Numbered from the stretch's first letter, positions 53,026 to 62,684 are shown. The stretch is 64,000 nt of DNA from Sulfurimonas sp. hsl 1-7 (GCF_030577135.1 NZ_JAUIRR010000003.1:122887-186886), one strand, 5' to 3'. Notes: generated from the sequence alone by a model not told the origin. Made by a program: numbers and translations.

Positions 53026-53493
53026 ATGCAAAGAAGAGATTTTTTTAAAAAAATAGGAAGCGTAACAGCAGTTGCGGCAGTAATGCCGGTAATGAGTTTT
53101 GCAGCAGATGCAAAGCCGGTAAGTCCAAACAAGATGAGTTACGAAACGGCACTTAATGCGATCACAAACGGAAAAACTCCGAAAAAATCAAATAAAGTAT
53201 CGCTAAAAGTTCCTGAGATTGCAGAAAACGGAGCTGTTGTTCCTGTAACTGTAAATGTTGAGTCTCCAATGACTGAAAATGATTATGTAAAAAGTATCCA
53301 TGTTTTAAATACTAAAAACGGAAACTCTCGTTGTATCGATGTTAATTTAACACCGGCAAACGGTAAAGCTATGTTTTCTACTCGTATTAAACTAGGCGGT
53401 ACTCAAGATGTTGTTGCTGTAGTAGAACTTAGTAACGGTGAATTCCTTATAGCTTCACAAAATGTAAAAGTTACTATCGGTGGTTGTGGTTGA
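53026..53493 (+). CDS. soxY: SoxY, sulfur-carrier subunit
   Basis: 155 residues. A Tat signal begins MQRRDFFKKIGSV. The C-terminus ends VTIGGCG, the swinging-arm GGCG whose cysteine carries the sulfur substrate between Sox enzymes. Typical SoxY proteins end GGCGG, so the arm here lacks one final glycine. It lies 12 bp after soxX and 50 bp before soxZ. Confidence 0.96.
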   Translation: MQRRDFFKKIGSVTAVAAVMPVMSFAADAKPVSPNKMSYETALNAITNGKTPKKSNKVSLKVPEIAENGAVVPVTVNVESPMTENDYVKSIHVLNTKNGNSRCIDVNLTPANGKAMFSTRIKLGGTQDVVAVVELSNGEFLIASQNVKVTIGGCG

Positions 53494-53543
53494 TTCTAAC
53501 CATACATACATAATTTAAAAAGATAAAAAAAGAGGAAAAAACA

Positions 53544-53879
53544 ATGGCAGAAAGAAAATCACTCATTAAAATTAAACCGAAAAGATATAAAGACGGTGAG
53601 ATAGTTAAAGTTAGTTTCATGGTAATGCACCCAATGGATACAGGAATGGGGAAAGATAAAAAAACAAAAGAGATCATCCCTGCAAAATACATTAACAGTG
53701 TAAAGTTTGTTTACAACGGTAAAGAGATCACAAACATGACTGTTTGGGAATCACTTTCAGTTAATCCGGTATTTACAACATACATGAAGATTAACGGTAA
53801 AGGTAACCTTACTATTACATATACAGATAACACTGGTGAAGTTCACGAGACAACTAAAAAGATTAAGCCAAAAGGATAA
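53544..53879 (+). CDS. soxZ: SoxZ, partner of the SoxY carrier
   Basis: 111 residues, the normal SoxZ length, with no signal peptide because it is exported together with the Tat substrate SoxY. Characteristic segments are KIKPKRYKDGEIVKVSFMVM, HPMDTGMGKDKKT and the Ig-like end TYTDNTGEVHETTKKIK. It follows AAAAAGAGG and ends 4 bp before soxA. Confidence 0.97.
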   Translation: MAERKSLIKIKPKRYKDGEIVKVSFMVMHPMDTGMGKDKKTKEIIPAKYINSVKFVYNGKEITNMTVWESLSVNPVFTTYMKINGKGNLTITYTDNTGEVHETTKKIKPKG

Positions 53880-53883
53880 TCAA

Positions 53884-54654
53884 ATGAAAACAGGTATTAA
53901 AATAGCTCTTAGTATTGCAATGCTCTCTTCATTATCTTTTGGTGGTGAACAGTTTGCAATGAGCGATGCAGACCGCGCAATGTATGCAGAGATGTCGGAA
54001 AACAATCCTGCAGACATTATGGTTGCAGACGGTGAAAGTTATATGGAAGAGTTAGGCGGAGATGCTGCATTTGCAAAGTATCTTGGTGTAAGCGAAGATA
54101 ATCTTCCATCATACATAGCGGGATTTCCTCGTTATATAAAGAAGTTCGACATGGTTGTTGGACTTGACCAAGTTGTTCAGGCAATGATGCACGATCAAGG
54201 GAAAAAGCCTTATACACTTAAAAGTGCAGAGATGTTTTCTCTATTAGCATATATAAAATCTCTTGCTAACGGTGAAAAAATCAATATCGATGTAAATGCA
54301 AACCCGCAAATGAAAGAAGCTTATGCGCTTGGTGAAAAAACTTTCATGACAAAACGCGGTGGGCGTGGACTGGCTTGTTACTCTTGCCATTCTCCGGATA
54401 TTATAGGTACGGTTTTACGTACACAACCTCTTCCAGAGCTTGGTCATCCGGGAAATGCAGCAGCAGCTACATGGCCGGCATATAGAATGACAAAGTCATC
54501 TCTAAGAACATTGCAACGTCGTTTTCAAGGATGTATGCAAAATGCACTTTTAGCCGTTATCCCTCTCGGTTCTAAAGAGATGGTAGCACTGGAAGTGTAT
54601 CTGACTGATAAAGCTAAGGATAGTGAGATAGCTATTCCCGGTTTAAAAAGATAA
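53884..54654 (+). CDS. soxA: SoxA, catalytic cytochrome subunit of SoxAX
   Basis: 256 residues from the ATG at 53884 behind AAAGGA; an in-frame start inside soxZ at 53836 is rejected. After a signal peptide (MKTGIKIALSIAMLSSLSFG) one heme motif CYSCH is seen at about residue 168. A lone cysteine in RFQGCMQNAL sits where SoxA has the persulfide-forming heme ligand. It is the single-heme kind of SoxA. It begins thiosulfate oxidation by attaching the sulfane sulfur to SoxY. Confidence 0.96.
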   Translation: MKTGIKIALSIAMLSSLSFGGEQFAMSDADRAMYAEMSENNPADIMVADGESYMEELGGDAAFAKYLGVSEDNLPSYIAGFPRYIKKFDMVVGLDQVVQAMMHDQGKKPYTLKSAEMFSLLAYIKSLANGEKINIDVNANPQMKEAYALGEKTFMTKRGGRGLACYSCHSPDIIGTVLRTQPLPELGHPGNAAAATWPAYRMTKSSLRTLQRRFQGCMQNALLAVIPLGSKEMVALEVYLTDKAKDSEIAIPGLKR

Positions 54655-54663
54655 AGGTAAAAA

Positions 54664-56430
54664 ATGGAAATATCTAGAAGAGACTTTATGCATATTGCAG
54701 CCATTTTTGGTCTTGGTGCTGTTGCTGCAGGTTGTACTACCTCAGCACTAAAAACACCAAATCAGATATCGTTAAAAGATATCTATGACTTTAATGCAAA
54801 AGGGAATGTAACACTTCTGCATATGTGTGACCTGCATGCCCATATAAAACCGCTTTATTGGAGAGAGCCGTCAACTTTGATCTCAGCTCCTAATCTAGTT
54901 GGTACTCCGGGATTCTTATGTGGTGAAGCATTTGCAAAGCACTACGGACTTGAACCAAGTAGCCTTGATGCGTATTTCGATACATATATCGACTTTGAAG
55001 CACTAGCTAAAAAGTTCGGGAAAATGGGTGGTGTTGCACATATGAAAACATACCTAGATCGTGTACGTGCAGAGCGTGGGAATGAAAATGTTTTATTTTT
55101 AGACTCGGGTGATACATGGCAAGGTACTGGTGTTGCGCTTAAAACTGACGGTGAAGCGATCGTTAAAGCACAAAACTATCTTGGTGTTGACGTAATGGTT
55201 GGTCACTGGGAATTTACTTACGGTAAAGAGCAAGTAAAAAATCTGATCGAGCAACTTGATGCGAAATTTATTTCTCAAAACATTATCGGAGACGATCCAT
55301 TCTCGGATGAGTATGAAGAACTAATTTTTGAACCATACACTATTGAAGAGCGTGGCGGAGCAAAAATCGGTATTATCGGTCAATCGTTCCCGTTCACTTC
55401 AACTGCGAACCCTAAAGAGTTTACACAAGGGTGGAGTTTCGGTTTAAGACTTGATACGCTTCAAGAGTATGTAAATGAGTTAAGAGATGAGCATAAAGTT
55501 GACTGTGTAGTTGTACTATCACACGACGGTTTCAGCGTGGATCAAGAGGTAGCTCGTAAAGTTCACGGTATCGACTTTATTTTAAGTGGACATACACATG
55601 ACCCTTCACCAAAACCTATCACTATCAACGGTACGGTAATCGTAATCGCAGGTAGTCACGGGAAATATATTGGTCGTTTAGACATTGATACAAAAGATGG
55701 AAAAGTAAACGGATATGAGTACAAACTGGTTCCTATCGCTTCAAATATGATCCCTGCAGATCCAGAAGGTGTAAAACTGATCGATGAGCTTTACAAACCG
55801 TTTGAAGCAGAATTCAATGAAGTTCTAGGTCAGACAAAAAACATTTTATACAAAAGAGATACTTTCTTCTCAACATTTGATCAGCTGATCAACGATGCGA
55901 TCATGGATGAAATGAAATGTGACATCTCATTCACACCGGGTTATAGATGGGGTACTACCGTTTTAGCAGGTGATGATATCTTAATGGAAAACGTTTACGA
56001 GATGTGTGGTATCACGTACCCGAATGTTTATACATTTGAGTTAAAGGGTGCAAAAATCGCTACATTACTAGAAGATATTGCAGATAATGTATTTAATGCA
56101 AATCCTCTTTACCAACAAGGTGGAGATATGAGTCGTTTAGGCGGTGTTACTTACAGTATTGCCGTAGCAAATAAAGCGGGTCAAAGAATATCGAATCTTA
56201 AAGTAGGAGGTAAACCAATAGATCTAGAAAAAACTTATGTAGTTTCTTCATGGGGAGGGAACTTACAAAATGCAGGAGCCAACTTACGTAAAGATAAGAT
56301 CAGACCTGTATACGACGTTGTAAGAGATTATGTGAAACGTCAAAAAGTGGTTGATGTTAGTAATGAGGGGAATGTAACACTCGTAGATTATAACTGCGGA
56401 TGTCCTACAAAAGGCTCTAGAGGCTGTTAG
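54664..56430 (+). CDS. soxB: SoxB, sulfate thiohydrolase
   Basis: 588 residues with a Tat signal (MEISRRDFMHIAAIFGLG) that includes a lipobox-like AAGC. The 5'-nucleotidase-type metal sites are present: HMCDLHAHI, DSGDTWQGTG, GHWEFTYG and LSGHTHDPSPKP. SoxB releases sulfate from SoxY-bound intermediates with a two-manganese centre. The last residues NCGCPTKGSRGC form a cysteine-rich tail not usual in the family as I know it. It closes the core soxXYZAB set. Confidence 0.97.
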   Translation: MEISRRDFMHIAAIFGLGAVAAGCTTSALKTPNQISLKDIYDFNAKGNVTLLHMCDLHAHIKPLYWREPSTLISAPNLVGTPGFLCGEAFAKHYGLEPSSLDAYFDTYIDFEALAKKFGKMGGVAHMKTYLDRVRAERGNENVLFLDSGDTWQGTGVALKTDGEAIVKAQNYLGVDVMVGHWEFTYGKEQVKNLIEQLDAKFISQNIIGDDPFSDEYEELIFEPYTIEERGGAKIGIIGQSFPFTSTANPKEFTQGWSFGLRLDTLQEYVNELRDEHKVDCVVVLSHDGFSVDQEVARKVHGIDFILSGHTHDPSPKPITINGTVIVIAGSHGKYIGRLDIDTKDGKVNGYEYKLVPIASNMIPADPEGVKLIDELYKPFEAEFNEVLGQTKNILYKRDTFFSTFDQLINDAIMDEMKCDISFTPGYRWGTTVLAGDDILMENVYEMCGITYPNVYTFELKGAKIATLLEDIADNVFNANPLYQQGGDMSRLGGVTYSIAVANKAGQRISNLKVGGKPIDLEKTYVVSSWGGNLQNAGANLRKDKIRPVYDVVRDYVKRQKVVDVSNEGNVTLVDYNCGCPTKGSRGC

Positions 56431-56434
56431 GTGT

Positions 56435-56462
56435 GAAAGCGGCAGTTGCAGCTGCCACTTTC
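56435..56462 (+). terminator. Hairpin between soxB and the porin gene
   Basis: GAAAGCGGCAG (56435-56445) pairs with CTGCCACTTTC (56452-56462), with one C-A mismatch, around a 6-nt loop. It is followed by ATTTGTGTTTAAG rather than a clean U-run. It may lower readthrough into the downstream genes or protect the sox mRNA. Confidence 0.5.
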
Positions 56463-56498
56463 ATTTGTGTTTAAGAAAAACAACAAAGGAATTATAAT

Positions 56499-57989
56499 AT
56501 GAAATTAGTAAAAATGAGTCTAATTGCTGCATTAACTTGTGGTGCTTTTGTAGCTGCTTCAGCAGATGATGCAAAACCAAAACGTGAACTAAAAGGGAAC
56601 ATGATGGAGGTATACAATGTACTTCCTGGAACTGCAAATAGTATTACTGAGGCTTTTACAGATGGTGTATTTTACGGCCGTTTAAGAATGAATGCATTCA
56701 AATGGGATTGGAAAGATGTAGATTCAGATAATAAAGCGTTTGGTATCGGTGGTTCTATGATCTATAAAACTGCTGCATATGAAGGCCTCAGTGCAACTGC
56801 AGGTTTATACTACTCTGACTCTCCATTTGAATCTCTTCGCCAAGATGAGGCTGATATAGGTGATACAAAAGCAGGTAAAGATACATTCAGCCGTTACAAT
56901 GTTTTTACTACAGGTGACTGGTCAATGGCTTCACTTGCACAAGCGTATCTTCAATACGATATTTCAAAAACCTCTGTTAGAGTTGGTCGTCAAATTTTTG
57001 AATCGTTTTTAACAAAATCAAATGATACAAGAATGATTCCAAATACATTTAACGGTCTTGTAGTTGCAAACAAAGATCTTCCACAAACAAGAATTCGCGG
57101 TGCATATTTCTTAACACAGAAGCTTCGTGATCATACAACATTCCATGATCCGCTTACTTATGATGATAGAGACACAGCTAATAAATCACAGTGGAACGGT
57201 AATGATGACTCAGCTGTACACAAAGGTTTAAGTTTTACAAATTTTAAAGCAGCGGGTGAAGATACAGAGCATGATCTCATCGTTGTTGATTTACAAAACA
57301 AGTCAATTGAAAACCTTCAAGTTGATGTAACTTACGGTGGTGTTCCTGGTGTTATTTCATCATTAACTGGTGAATTAAACTATAAAGTTGATCTAGGTGA
57401 CGGGTATTCTTTAACACCGGGTGTACGTTACATGAAGCAGTTTGATAACGGCGGTGGTGAAATCGGAGGTGCTTGTCTAAAAGGTGGTTTAGCGGGTCAA
57501 ACAGGTAATGTTGATGGCTATAAAGATGCGGCTTCACTGGACTCTTCACTCGCTATGGCTCGTTTAGTACTTAAAAAAGGTCCTTTAAAAGCCCAAATCG
57601 CTTACTCTGCGGTTGAAGATGCAGCGGATATCGTAGCACCTTGGCGTGGATTCCCGACTGGTGGATATACTCGTGCAATGGCTCAGTATAACTGGTATGC
57701 AAATACTAAAACAACTGCTGCAGAAGTAAAATATGACTTCAGTAAAGCGAAAATGGTTCCGGGACTTACTGCAATGGTACGTTATGCAATGCAAGACTTT
57801 GATGAAGCAAAACAAACTGCAGGTGTGCAAGCTGACAGCAACATCTTACATGTCGATCTAATTGAAAAATTCACTCCTGATCTTTATGCTAAAGTACGTG
57901 TAGGTATGGTAAATGCAGATGATAGAGTTGGAAGTACAGACAAAGACTCTTACAACGAATACCGTTTTGAGTTAAACTACCTATTTTAA
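56499..57989 (+). CDS. Outer-membrane porin linked to sox
   Basis: 496 residues with a signal peptide (MKLVKMSLIAALTCGAFVAASA) and an OprD/Campylobacterota-porin-like barrel (SITEAFTDGVFYGRLRMNAF, SVRVGRQIFES, YRFELNYLF ending in Phe). Position directly after soxB suggests a route for thiosulfate or another sulfur anion through the outer membrane. It has its own AAAGGA ribosome-binding site and may be transcribed partly by readthrough from sox. Confidence 0.88.
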   Translation: MKLVKMSLIAALTCGAFVAASADDAKPKRELKGNMMEVYNVLPGTANSITEAFTDGVFYGRLRMNAFKWDWKDVDSDNKAFGIGGSMIYKTAAYEGLSATAGLYYSDSPFESLRQDEADIGDTKAGKDTFSRYNVFTTGDWSMASLAQAYLQYDISKTSVRVGRQIFESFLTKSNDTRMIPNTFNGLVVANKDLPQTRIRGAYFLTQKLRDHTTFHDPLTYDDRDTANKSQWNGNDDSAVHKGLSFTNFKAAGEDTEHDLIVVDLQNKSIENLQVDVTYGGVPGVISSLTGELNYKVDLGDGYSLTPGVRYMKQFDNGGGEIGGACLKGGLAGQTGNVDGYKDAASLDSSLAMARLVLKKGPLKAQIAYSAVEDAADIVAPWRGFPTGGYTRAMAQYNWYANTKTTAAEVKYDFSKAKMVPGLTAMVRYAMQDFDEAKQTAGVQADSNILHVDLIEKFTPDLYAKVRVGMVNADDRVGSTDKDSYNEYRFELNYLF

Positions 57990-58001
57990 AAAGGATATCT
58001 T

Positions 58002-58910
58002 ATGAAATTATTGCTTGTGGTGCTAAACTTAATTTTCATCCCCCTTCTCCTTGCTTTTGAATATAAAATTCAACCCCAAAAGGTAAGTAGTGAAATCTAC
58101 TGCTTTTTTGGTGCGCCGCAGGCAATAAACAAAGATAACAACGGTAACATGGTAAACTCTTGCTTTGTAGATATGGGCGAAAGTTACCTTGTTATTGACA
58201 GTGGACCGACATACAACTATGCAAAAGAGGTATACGGTGTAATGAAAACAATCAAGGATCAACCTATTGCATATGTGATCAATACACATGCACACGATGA
58301 CCATTGGTTAGGAAACAGTTACTATAAAAAATTAGGTGTAGATATCATCGGTTCTGCACAGTTTAAAAATGAAGCGAAAGTTGAAGTAACAAGAATGCAA
58401 AGAAACGTTACAAAAGAGGCTTATGAGAACACTACTCAGGAGTTTCCAAATCTCTTTGTAGAAGACAAACAAACACTTACTATCAACAAAAAAACAGTGA
58501 TTTTCAGTCGTGTACACGACAAAGCTCACTCAAGCAGTGATCTTTTAGTTTACATTCCAAGCAAATCTGCTCTTTTTGCAGGTGACCTTGTTTTTAATGA
58601 CAGAGTGCCCTCACTTCGTGACGGTAATATAAATCGTTGGATCGAGGAACTCTCTAAGATGAAAGAGGGAACTTATACTTATATTATAGGCGGGCACGGC
58701 TCACTGGTAGATAAACACTCAATAGATATAACATATGAATATCTCGTAACACTCAAAGAGGAGTTAGTTTCTGCTCTTGATGAGGGTCTGGGAATTGATG
58801 ATGCCGTTAATAGTATTGTGATGGAGAAGTTCAAAGATATCGCAATGTATGATGTGCTCCATAGACAAAATGTTGAAACAGCGTATAGGACTTTAGAATG
58901 GGAAGAATAA
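58002..58910 (+). CDS. SoxH-like periplasmic metallo-beta-lactamase-fold hydrolase
   Basis: 302 residues with a signal peptide (MKLLLVVLNLIFIPLLLAF). The zinc-binding motif NTHAHDDHW is intact, with further ligands in HDKAHSSSDLLVY and FAGDLVFND and GGHGSLVDK. It fits the SoxH / quinoprotein-relay metallohydrolase group often encoded near sox genes. The substrate is unknown. It is 12 bp after the porin and overlaps the thioredoxin-like gene by 13 bp. Confidence 0.88.
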   Translation: MKLLLVVLNLIFIPLLLAFEYKIQPQKVSSEIYCFFGAPQAINKDNNGNMVNSCFVDMGESYLVIDSGPTYNYAKEVYGVMKTIKDQPIAYVINTHAHDDHWLGNSYYKKLGVDIIGSAQFKNEAKVEVTRMQRNVTKEAYENTTQEFPNLFVEDKQTLTINKKTVIFSRVHDKAHSSSDLLVYIPSKSALFAGDLVFNDRVPSLRDGNINRWIEELSKMKEGTYTYIIGGHGSLVDKHSIDITYEYLVTLKEELVSALDEGLGIDDAVNSIVMEKFKDIAMYDVLHRQNVETAYRTLEWEE

Positions 58911-59281
58911 GCAAACTCTTTGTGTCATTACTACTCTTAGGTACTTCACTAGAAGCACTGGAATGGGTAAGCTACAACCAAGCACTAAAGATCCAAAAAC
59001 AGACACATCAGCCAATCATGCTTGATGTGATGAGAACGGACTGCCACTACTGTATTGACATGGAAAAAAAAGTATTTCAAGATGATACAATGGCTAAGTG
59101 GATTGCACAAAGATTTATACCGGTTAAAATCAATCTTGACACCGATGCCATGCCCATCAATCAAACTGTAACGTTCACCCCTACGTTCTTTTTTTTGGAT
59201 GGGCAAGGTAAAATAATAAAAAAAATTCCTGGTTCTTGGAATATACAAGACTTTAAAGATTTAACAAAGGGGATCAAATGA
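58898..59281 (+). CDS. SoxW-like periplasmic thioredoxin-fold protein
   Basis: 127 residues with a signal peptide (MGRISKLFVSLLLLGTSLEA). The active site is CHYC (VMRTDCHYCIDMEKKVF), and the cis-proline region is in VTFTPTFFFLDGQGK. It is of the thioredoxin/DUF255-like kind that keeps SoxYZ or other cysteine proteins reduced in the periplasm. It overlaps genes on both sides, so it belongs to the sox accessory operon. Confidence 0.88.
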   Translation: MGRISKLFVSLLLLGTSLEALEWVSYNQALKIQKQTHQPIMLDVMRTDCHYCIDMEKKVFQDDTMAKWIAQRFIPVKINLDTDAMPINQTVTFTPTFFFLDGQGKIIKKIPGSWNIQDFKDLTKGIK

Positions 59282-59712
59282 TACGAACAATTATACTTAT
59301 TTTTTTACTTCAGGTAGTTAGTTATGCAGACACTATCTTTGCAGAGCCGGCACCTTCGATCATGGAACCTAGACAAATTGTCTTTTCAATAAACAGAGGG
59401 GATGATGAAACCATTCATCATGTACTGAGTTCTGCCAACAATGTTTTGAAATATTATGGTCCGGAAAAAGTACATATGAGAATAGTTGCCTACTATCATG
59501 GACTCAGAGCTTTACTTAAAAAAGAGAAAGATATTGCTGTACGTATCGATGCACTACAACAATACGATGTTGAGTTTGTAGCGTGTGAAAACACTATGAA
59601 AACAAAACATATTAAAAAAGAGGAACTTATCGATGATGTTGAAATTGTAACAGCAGGCATTGTCGAAATAACAGAACGTGTAAAAGAGGGTTGGATATAC
59701 ATCGTCCCGTAA
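59278..59712 (+). CDS. Periplasmic DsrE-like sulfur-transfer protein
   Basis: 144 residues with a signal peptide (MIRTIILIFLLQVVSYA). The DsrE fold is seen in IVFSINRGDDETIHHVLSSA and RIVAYYHGLRALLK, and a single cysteine stands in VEFVACENTMK where DsrE proteins carry the sulfur-binding Cys. It probably receives or delivers sulfane sulfur beside SoxYZ. It overlaps the thioredoxin-like gene by 4 bp and ends the plus-strand set. Confidence 0.85.
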   Translation: MIRTIILIFLLQVVSYADTIFAEPAPSIMEPRQIVFSINRGDDETIHHVLSSANNVLKYYGPEKVHMRIVAYYHGLRALLKKEKDIAVRIDALQQYDVEFVACENTMKTKHIKKEELIDDVEIVTAGIVEITERVKEGWIYIVP

Positions 59713-59922
59713 TCTGCTTTAAATTACGTCAATGATTTATAGTATTGTTCCAAAACCTACAATATATGAGTTAAGTTCTTCTCTAAAAAGAATTGTATGA
59801 TTTCTTAACAAAATTTATAAAAATAAGGACTATCTAAAGACAAAAATTCATCTTTTACAAATTGTGAGTTATCTAAAAATCCAAAATATATAACGCTATA
59901 TCTATGCCTAATTTTTTATTTA
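59713..59922. other. Intergenic region between the sox locus and the accessory patch
   Basis: 210 bp between the convergent DsrE-like and DUF4209-like genes. It is very AT-rich. No tRNA, terminal inverted repeat, obvious target-site duplication or clear terminator was seen. Confidence 0.5.
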
Positions 59923-61641
59923 TCAATCTTGATCATTTGCAAAATATCGAATCAGGTAAATCAAAATAGTGTATAAATACATTGCTTGTTTTTTATGAAA
60001 ATATCCATCTTTATAATTTCCATGTAGTATGTTATTTCGCATATTCATTCCTGCATTTTCTACCATAATATAAGATATGTACCGGAGTATATTTTTATCA
60101 ATATAACAATTCTCATCATCTATCAATTCATCAATTATTTGGTTAAGTGTTTTTTCCACTAATTCTGTTCTACCACCAAGAATATCTCCGTTAATTTGGT
60201 AAAGATATTGTTTGAGTAACACTTCAATTAATGTCGGTGAAATATACATAAATTCCATATATTTCTGATCGCAAAAAGATTCTATTGCTCTTGTAAACTG
60301 CATTTTAAAATCGTTTATGTTTTCAAGATTCTTTACGTCCTCTTTCAGAAGAGCAGCAGACTCGACAATCCAATTGAACTTATAATCTAAATATAGGAAT
60401 AAGTCATTATAAAGTGAATCAAACATATTAAAATATGAAAATAAAGCCTGGTCTTTAGGGGCATAAGAGTACCCTTTTAGATCTATTCTGTTTGGTGTAA
60501 AGAGATCACTTATGCTACAACCGTTTTGTTGTTCCTCTTTTTTGTGTTTTTCATACTGAGGGGAGTAGTAAGTTGTGTGAAATAAATAAAACAGCAAATA
60601 ATCGAGTTTTTCCTCAACAGAGCTTTCCTGCATAAGTTCCTCTTCTGCACCTTCGTAAAATTCTCGAAGGTCTTTGTTCATATCATCATATGAAATAGTT
60701 TGAAAAAACTCATCATAATGTTCTGCAATATAATCTGCAAACTTTTTAAACAAAACCTTTAGCTCTTTTAACTTGTAGGACTCTGCTTTTCTAGCATATT
60801 CTATATTTTCCATCACTACAGACTGGTTTATCATTGCATTACTGTTTGTAATCTCTTGGCAACGTTCTAAAGTATTATCAATCTCTTTTTGGTAAAAATA
60901 ATTCTTTAGTTTGTGATCATTTATTTTTTCATAAACTTGTGCCAATCTTGCTGCATGAGTGGTTTGAAGGTCTCTACTTTTACTCAAAAGCTGTTTATCA
61001 GATGAACTAGAAAACTCATTGAGCACATCAACGAGCTGCTGATAACAAAACATTTTGTTTTTGTAGCTATTAAAAATGTGCTTGAAAAAGTTGAGAGTGT
61101 AATAAAAATGTTCTTCTATGTTTATACTTGAAAACAGGTTTCCTGCAAAGCTCTGAACAAACTCTTCATCATTGAGCTTGTATTTTTCAGAGATGGCAAT
61201 ATATCTAGCAAAAAGTTTTAATAGTAAGTCCAGCTGATCATCATTGGCTATTTTAGATTCAAGAACTTTCCTTGAAGATTCTAATGTGCCTTGAGCTGCA
61301 GAGCGTTTCTCTTTTTGTTCGCAAAAATTCAATATTAGTTCATTGAAAAGATAAATTCGATCGATGGAACATTGTGTAGTAAGCCGGTCCTTGAAATAAC
61401 TTACAAGTTCTTCTCCGGATATATTAAATGCCTCTGGATCAATCCAGGGTAAAAAACTATCCTTCAACTCTCTATAATCCTTTATATATAAAAAATCTTG
61501 GTTAAGAGCTAGTTCATATTTCTGTAAACTAGTTAATCCTTCAACTTTATCAGGTTCACCAACATTCATTCTTTCTCGTTGATACACTTGCAGTTGAAAT
61601 GAAGCATTGAACTCATTCAACTTTTTATTTATTGATTCCAT
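59923..61641 (-). CDS. Large helical protein with DUF4209-like C-terminus
   Basis: 572 residues, mostly helical and without membrane segments or a signal peptide. The C-terminal about 110 residues have YISYIMVENAGMNMRNNILH followed by GNYKDGYFHKKQ, which matches the RN..(A/L)HG signature of DUF4209 and similar HEPN-like domains. HEPN-type domains are often RNases in defence or stress systems. The N-terminal about 450 residues match nothing I recognise. It is 44 bp downstream of the DUF3800 gene in the same direction, and the pair looks accessory. Confidence 0.7.
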   Translation of the reverse strand: MESINKKLNEFNASFQLQVYQRERMNVGEPDKVEGLTSLQKYELALNQDFLYIKDYRELKDSFLPWIDPEAFNISGEELVSYFKDRLTTQCSIDRIYLFNELILNFCEQKEKRSAAQGTLESSRKVLESKIANDDQLDLLLKLFARYIAISEKYKLNDEEFVQSFAGNLFSSINIEEHFYYTLNFFKHIFNSYKNKMFCYQQLVDVLNEFSSSSDKQLLSKSRDLQTTHAARLAQVYEKINDHKLKNYFYQKEIDNTLERCQEITNSNAMINQSVVMENIEYARKAESYKLKELKVLFKKFADYIAEHYDEFFQTISYDDMNKDLREFYEGAEEELMQESSVEEKLDYLLFYLFHTTYYSPQYEKHKKEEQQNGCSISDLFTPNRIDLKGYSYAPKDQALFSYFNMFDSLYNDLFLYLDYKFNWIVESAALLKEDVKNLENINDFKMQFTRAIESFCDQKYMEFMYISPTLIEVLLKQYLYQINGDILGGRTELVEKTLNQIIDELIDDENCYIDKNILRYISYIMVENAGMNMRNNILHGNYKDGYFHKKQAMYLYTILIYLIRYFANDQD

Positions 61642-61685
61642 CTATGTCTCTTTCTTATAACGAATATCAGTATAATTCTAATAGT

Positions 61686-62684
61686 TTATATAGACTTTGT
61701 AGTCTTATTTAAATCTCCTATAACTTCATTGTATGGCGGTTTAGTTTCATATTTATCAGGATTCGCTTCTTCACTAATGCTTCTAAGTGTAATAGATTGT
61801 TTTTTTCCCATTACAATGACTTTTCCAAAGTTTTTCCAACCATTTTTTTGTAAGTTTCCATTCATACTTCTACGAATTGCAGTAGTTAAAATATCTGCTA
61901 ATTGGATTCCAAGATTATTTTTGGAATCTTCAAATGTTATATCAGAAAAAACAGAATTAAGTTCAGAGAAATCATTCGGATCTCTCTCACCTACATGTGG
62001 AATCAAATACTCTGGAATCTCACCTCTAGTTCGATTTTTAAAAAAATAACTATAGTCACCTTCATTGAGCATCATTAATGGTTCTTCAAAAGATCTTGTT
62101 TGGGCTAGTGGTAAAATTAGTTCAGACCAAACCTTTTCAGAAGTAGTCATATTCATATTTTTTGCATCAACCATCCATTTGAAATTTTCTAATTCTTTTG
62201 GTTTTCTCAATGAATAATATAATGTTGTTTTTTGAAATATTTGTATTAAAAGTTCAATTGTCAAAGTTACTTGTACATATAGTTGATTGGGAAGTGACTC
62301 AATCTCTTGTTTCGTATTATGAATATATTGAATCAAATTTTCATTAAACTCTTCAGTTATGGAATCAACCAGTTTCTGCGCTCTATTTAACTTATGTTCT
62401 GTCGTAATATCGTTCTCTTCAAGATTCATATCAATAGCTACAACTTCAAACATAACATTATATTTTGAAAGCATTTCAATTACACTATTTACCTGAGATT
62501 CATCGAGTTGACTCCCTTTAATTTCAGTATCTGCAAAGCCCCATTTCTTTTTTAGAGCTTCGAACTTTGAAAAGATGATTTTCGTTTTATTTTCCGGTAG
62601 AATTAATGCACCTACAGTTGATATTGCACATTTATTTTGTTCAGGTTTGACAAAAGAACCTGCTTCATCAATATAAATATTCAT
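61686..62684 (-). CDS. DUF3800 domain protein
   Basis: 332 residues. The start MNIYIDEAGSFVKPE and the late GIQLADILTTAIRR are the two anchors of DUF3800, a predicted RNase H-like nuclease domain with acidic residues at Asp6/Glu7 and Asp in LADI. The middle (WGFADTEIKGSQLDESQ, VVAIDMNLEEND) also fits. DUF3800 genes are common in accessory and phage-defence islands and are often paired with a helical partner as here. It has a GAGGA ribosome-binding site. Confidence 0.85.
   Translation of the reverse strand: MNIYIDEAGSFVKPEQNKCAISTVGALILPENKTKIIFSKFEALKKKWGFADTEIKGSQLDESQVNSVIEMLSKYNVMFEVVAIDMNLEENDITTEHKLNRAQKLVDSITEEFNENLIQYIHNTKQEIESLPNQLYVQVTLTIELLIQIFQKTTLYYSLRKPKELENFKWMVDAKNMNMTTSEKVWSELILPLAQTRSFEEPLMMLNEGDYSYFFKNRTRGEIPEYLIPHVGERDPNDFSELNSVFSDITFEDSKNNLGIQLADILTTAIRRSMNGNLQKNGWKNFGKVIVMGKKQSITLRSISEEANPDKYETKPPYNEVIGDLNKTTKSI

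Noticed and set aside
52486..56430. Complete Sox pathway in this locus
   Set aside because: Only soxXYZAB is present; no soxC or soxD gene is found in the window, so the full cycle cannot be claimed from this sequence.
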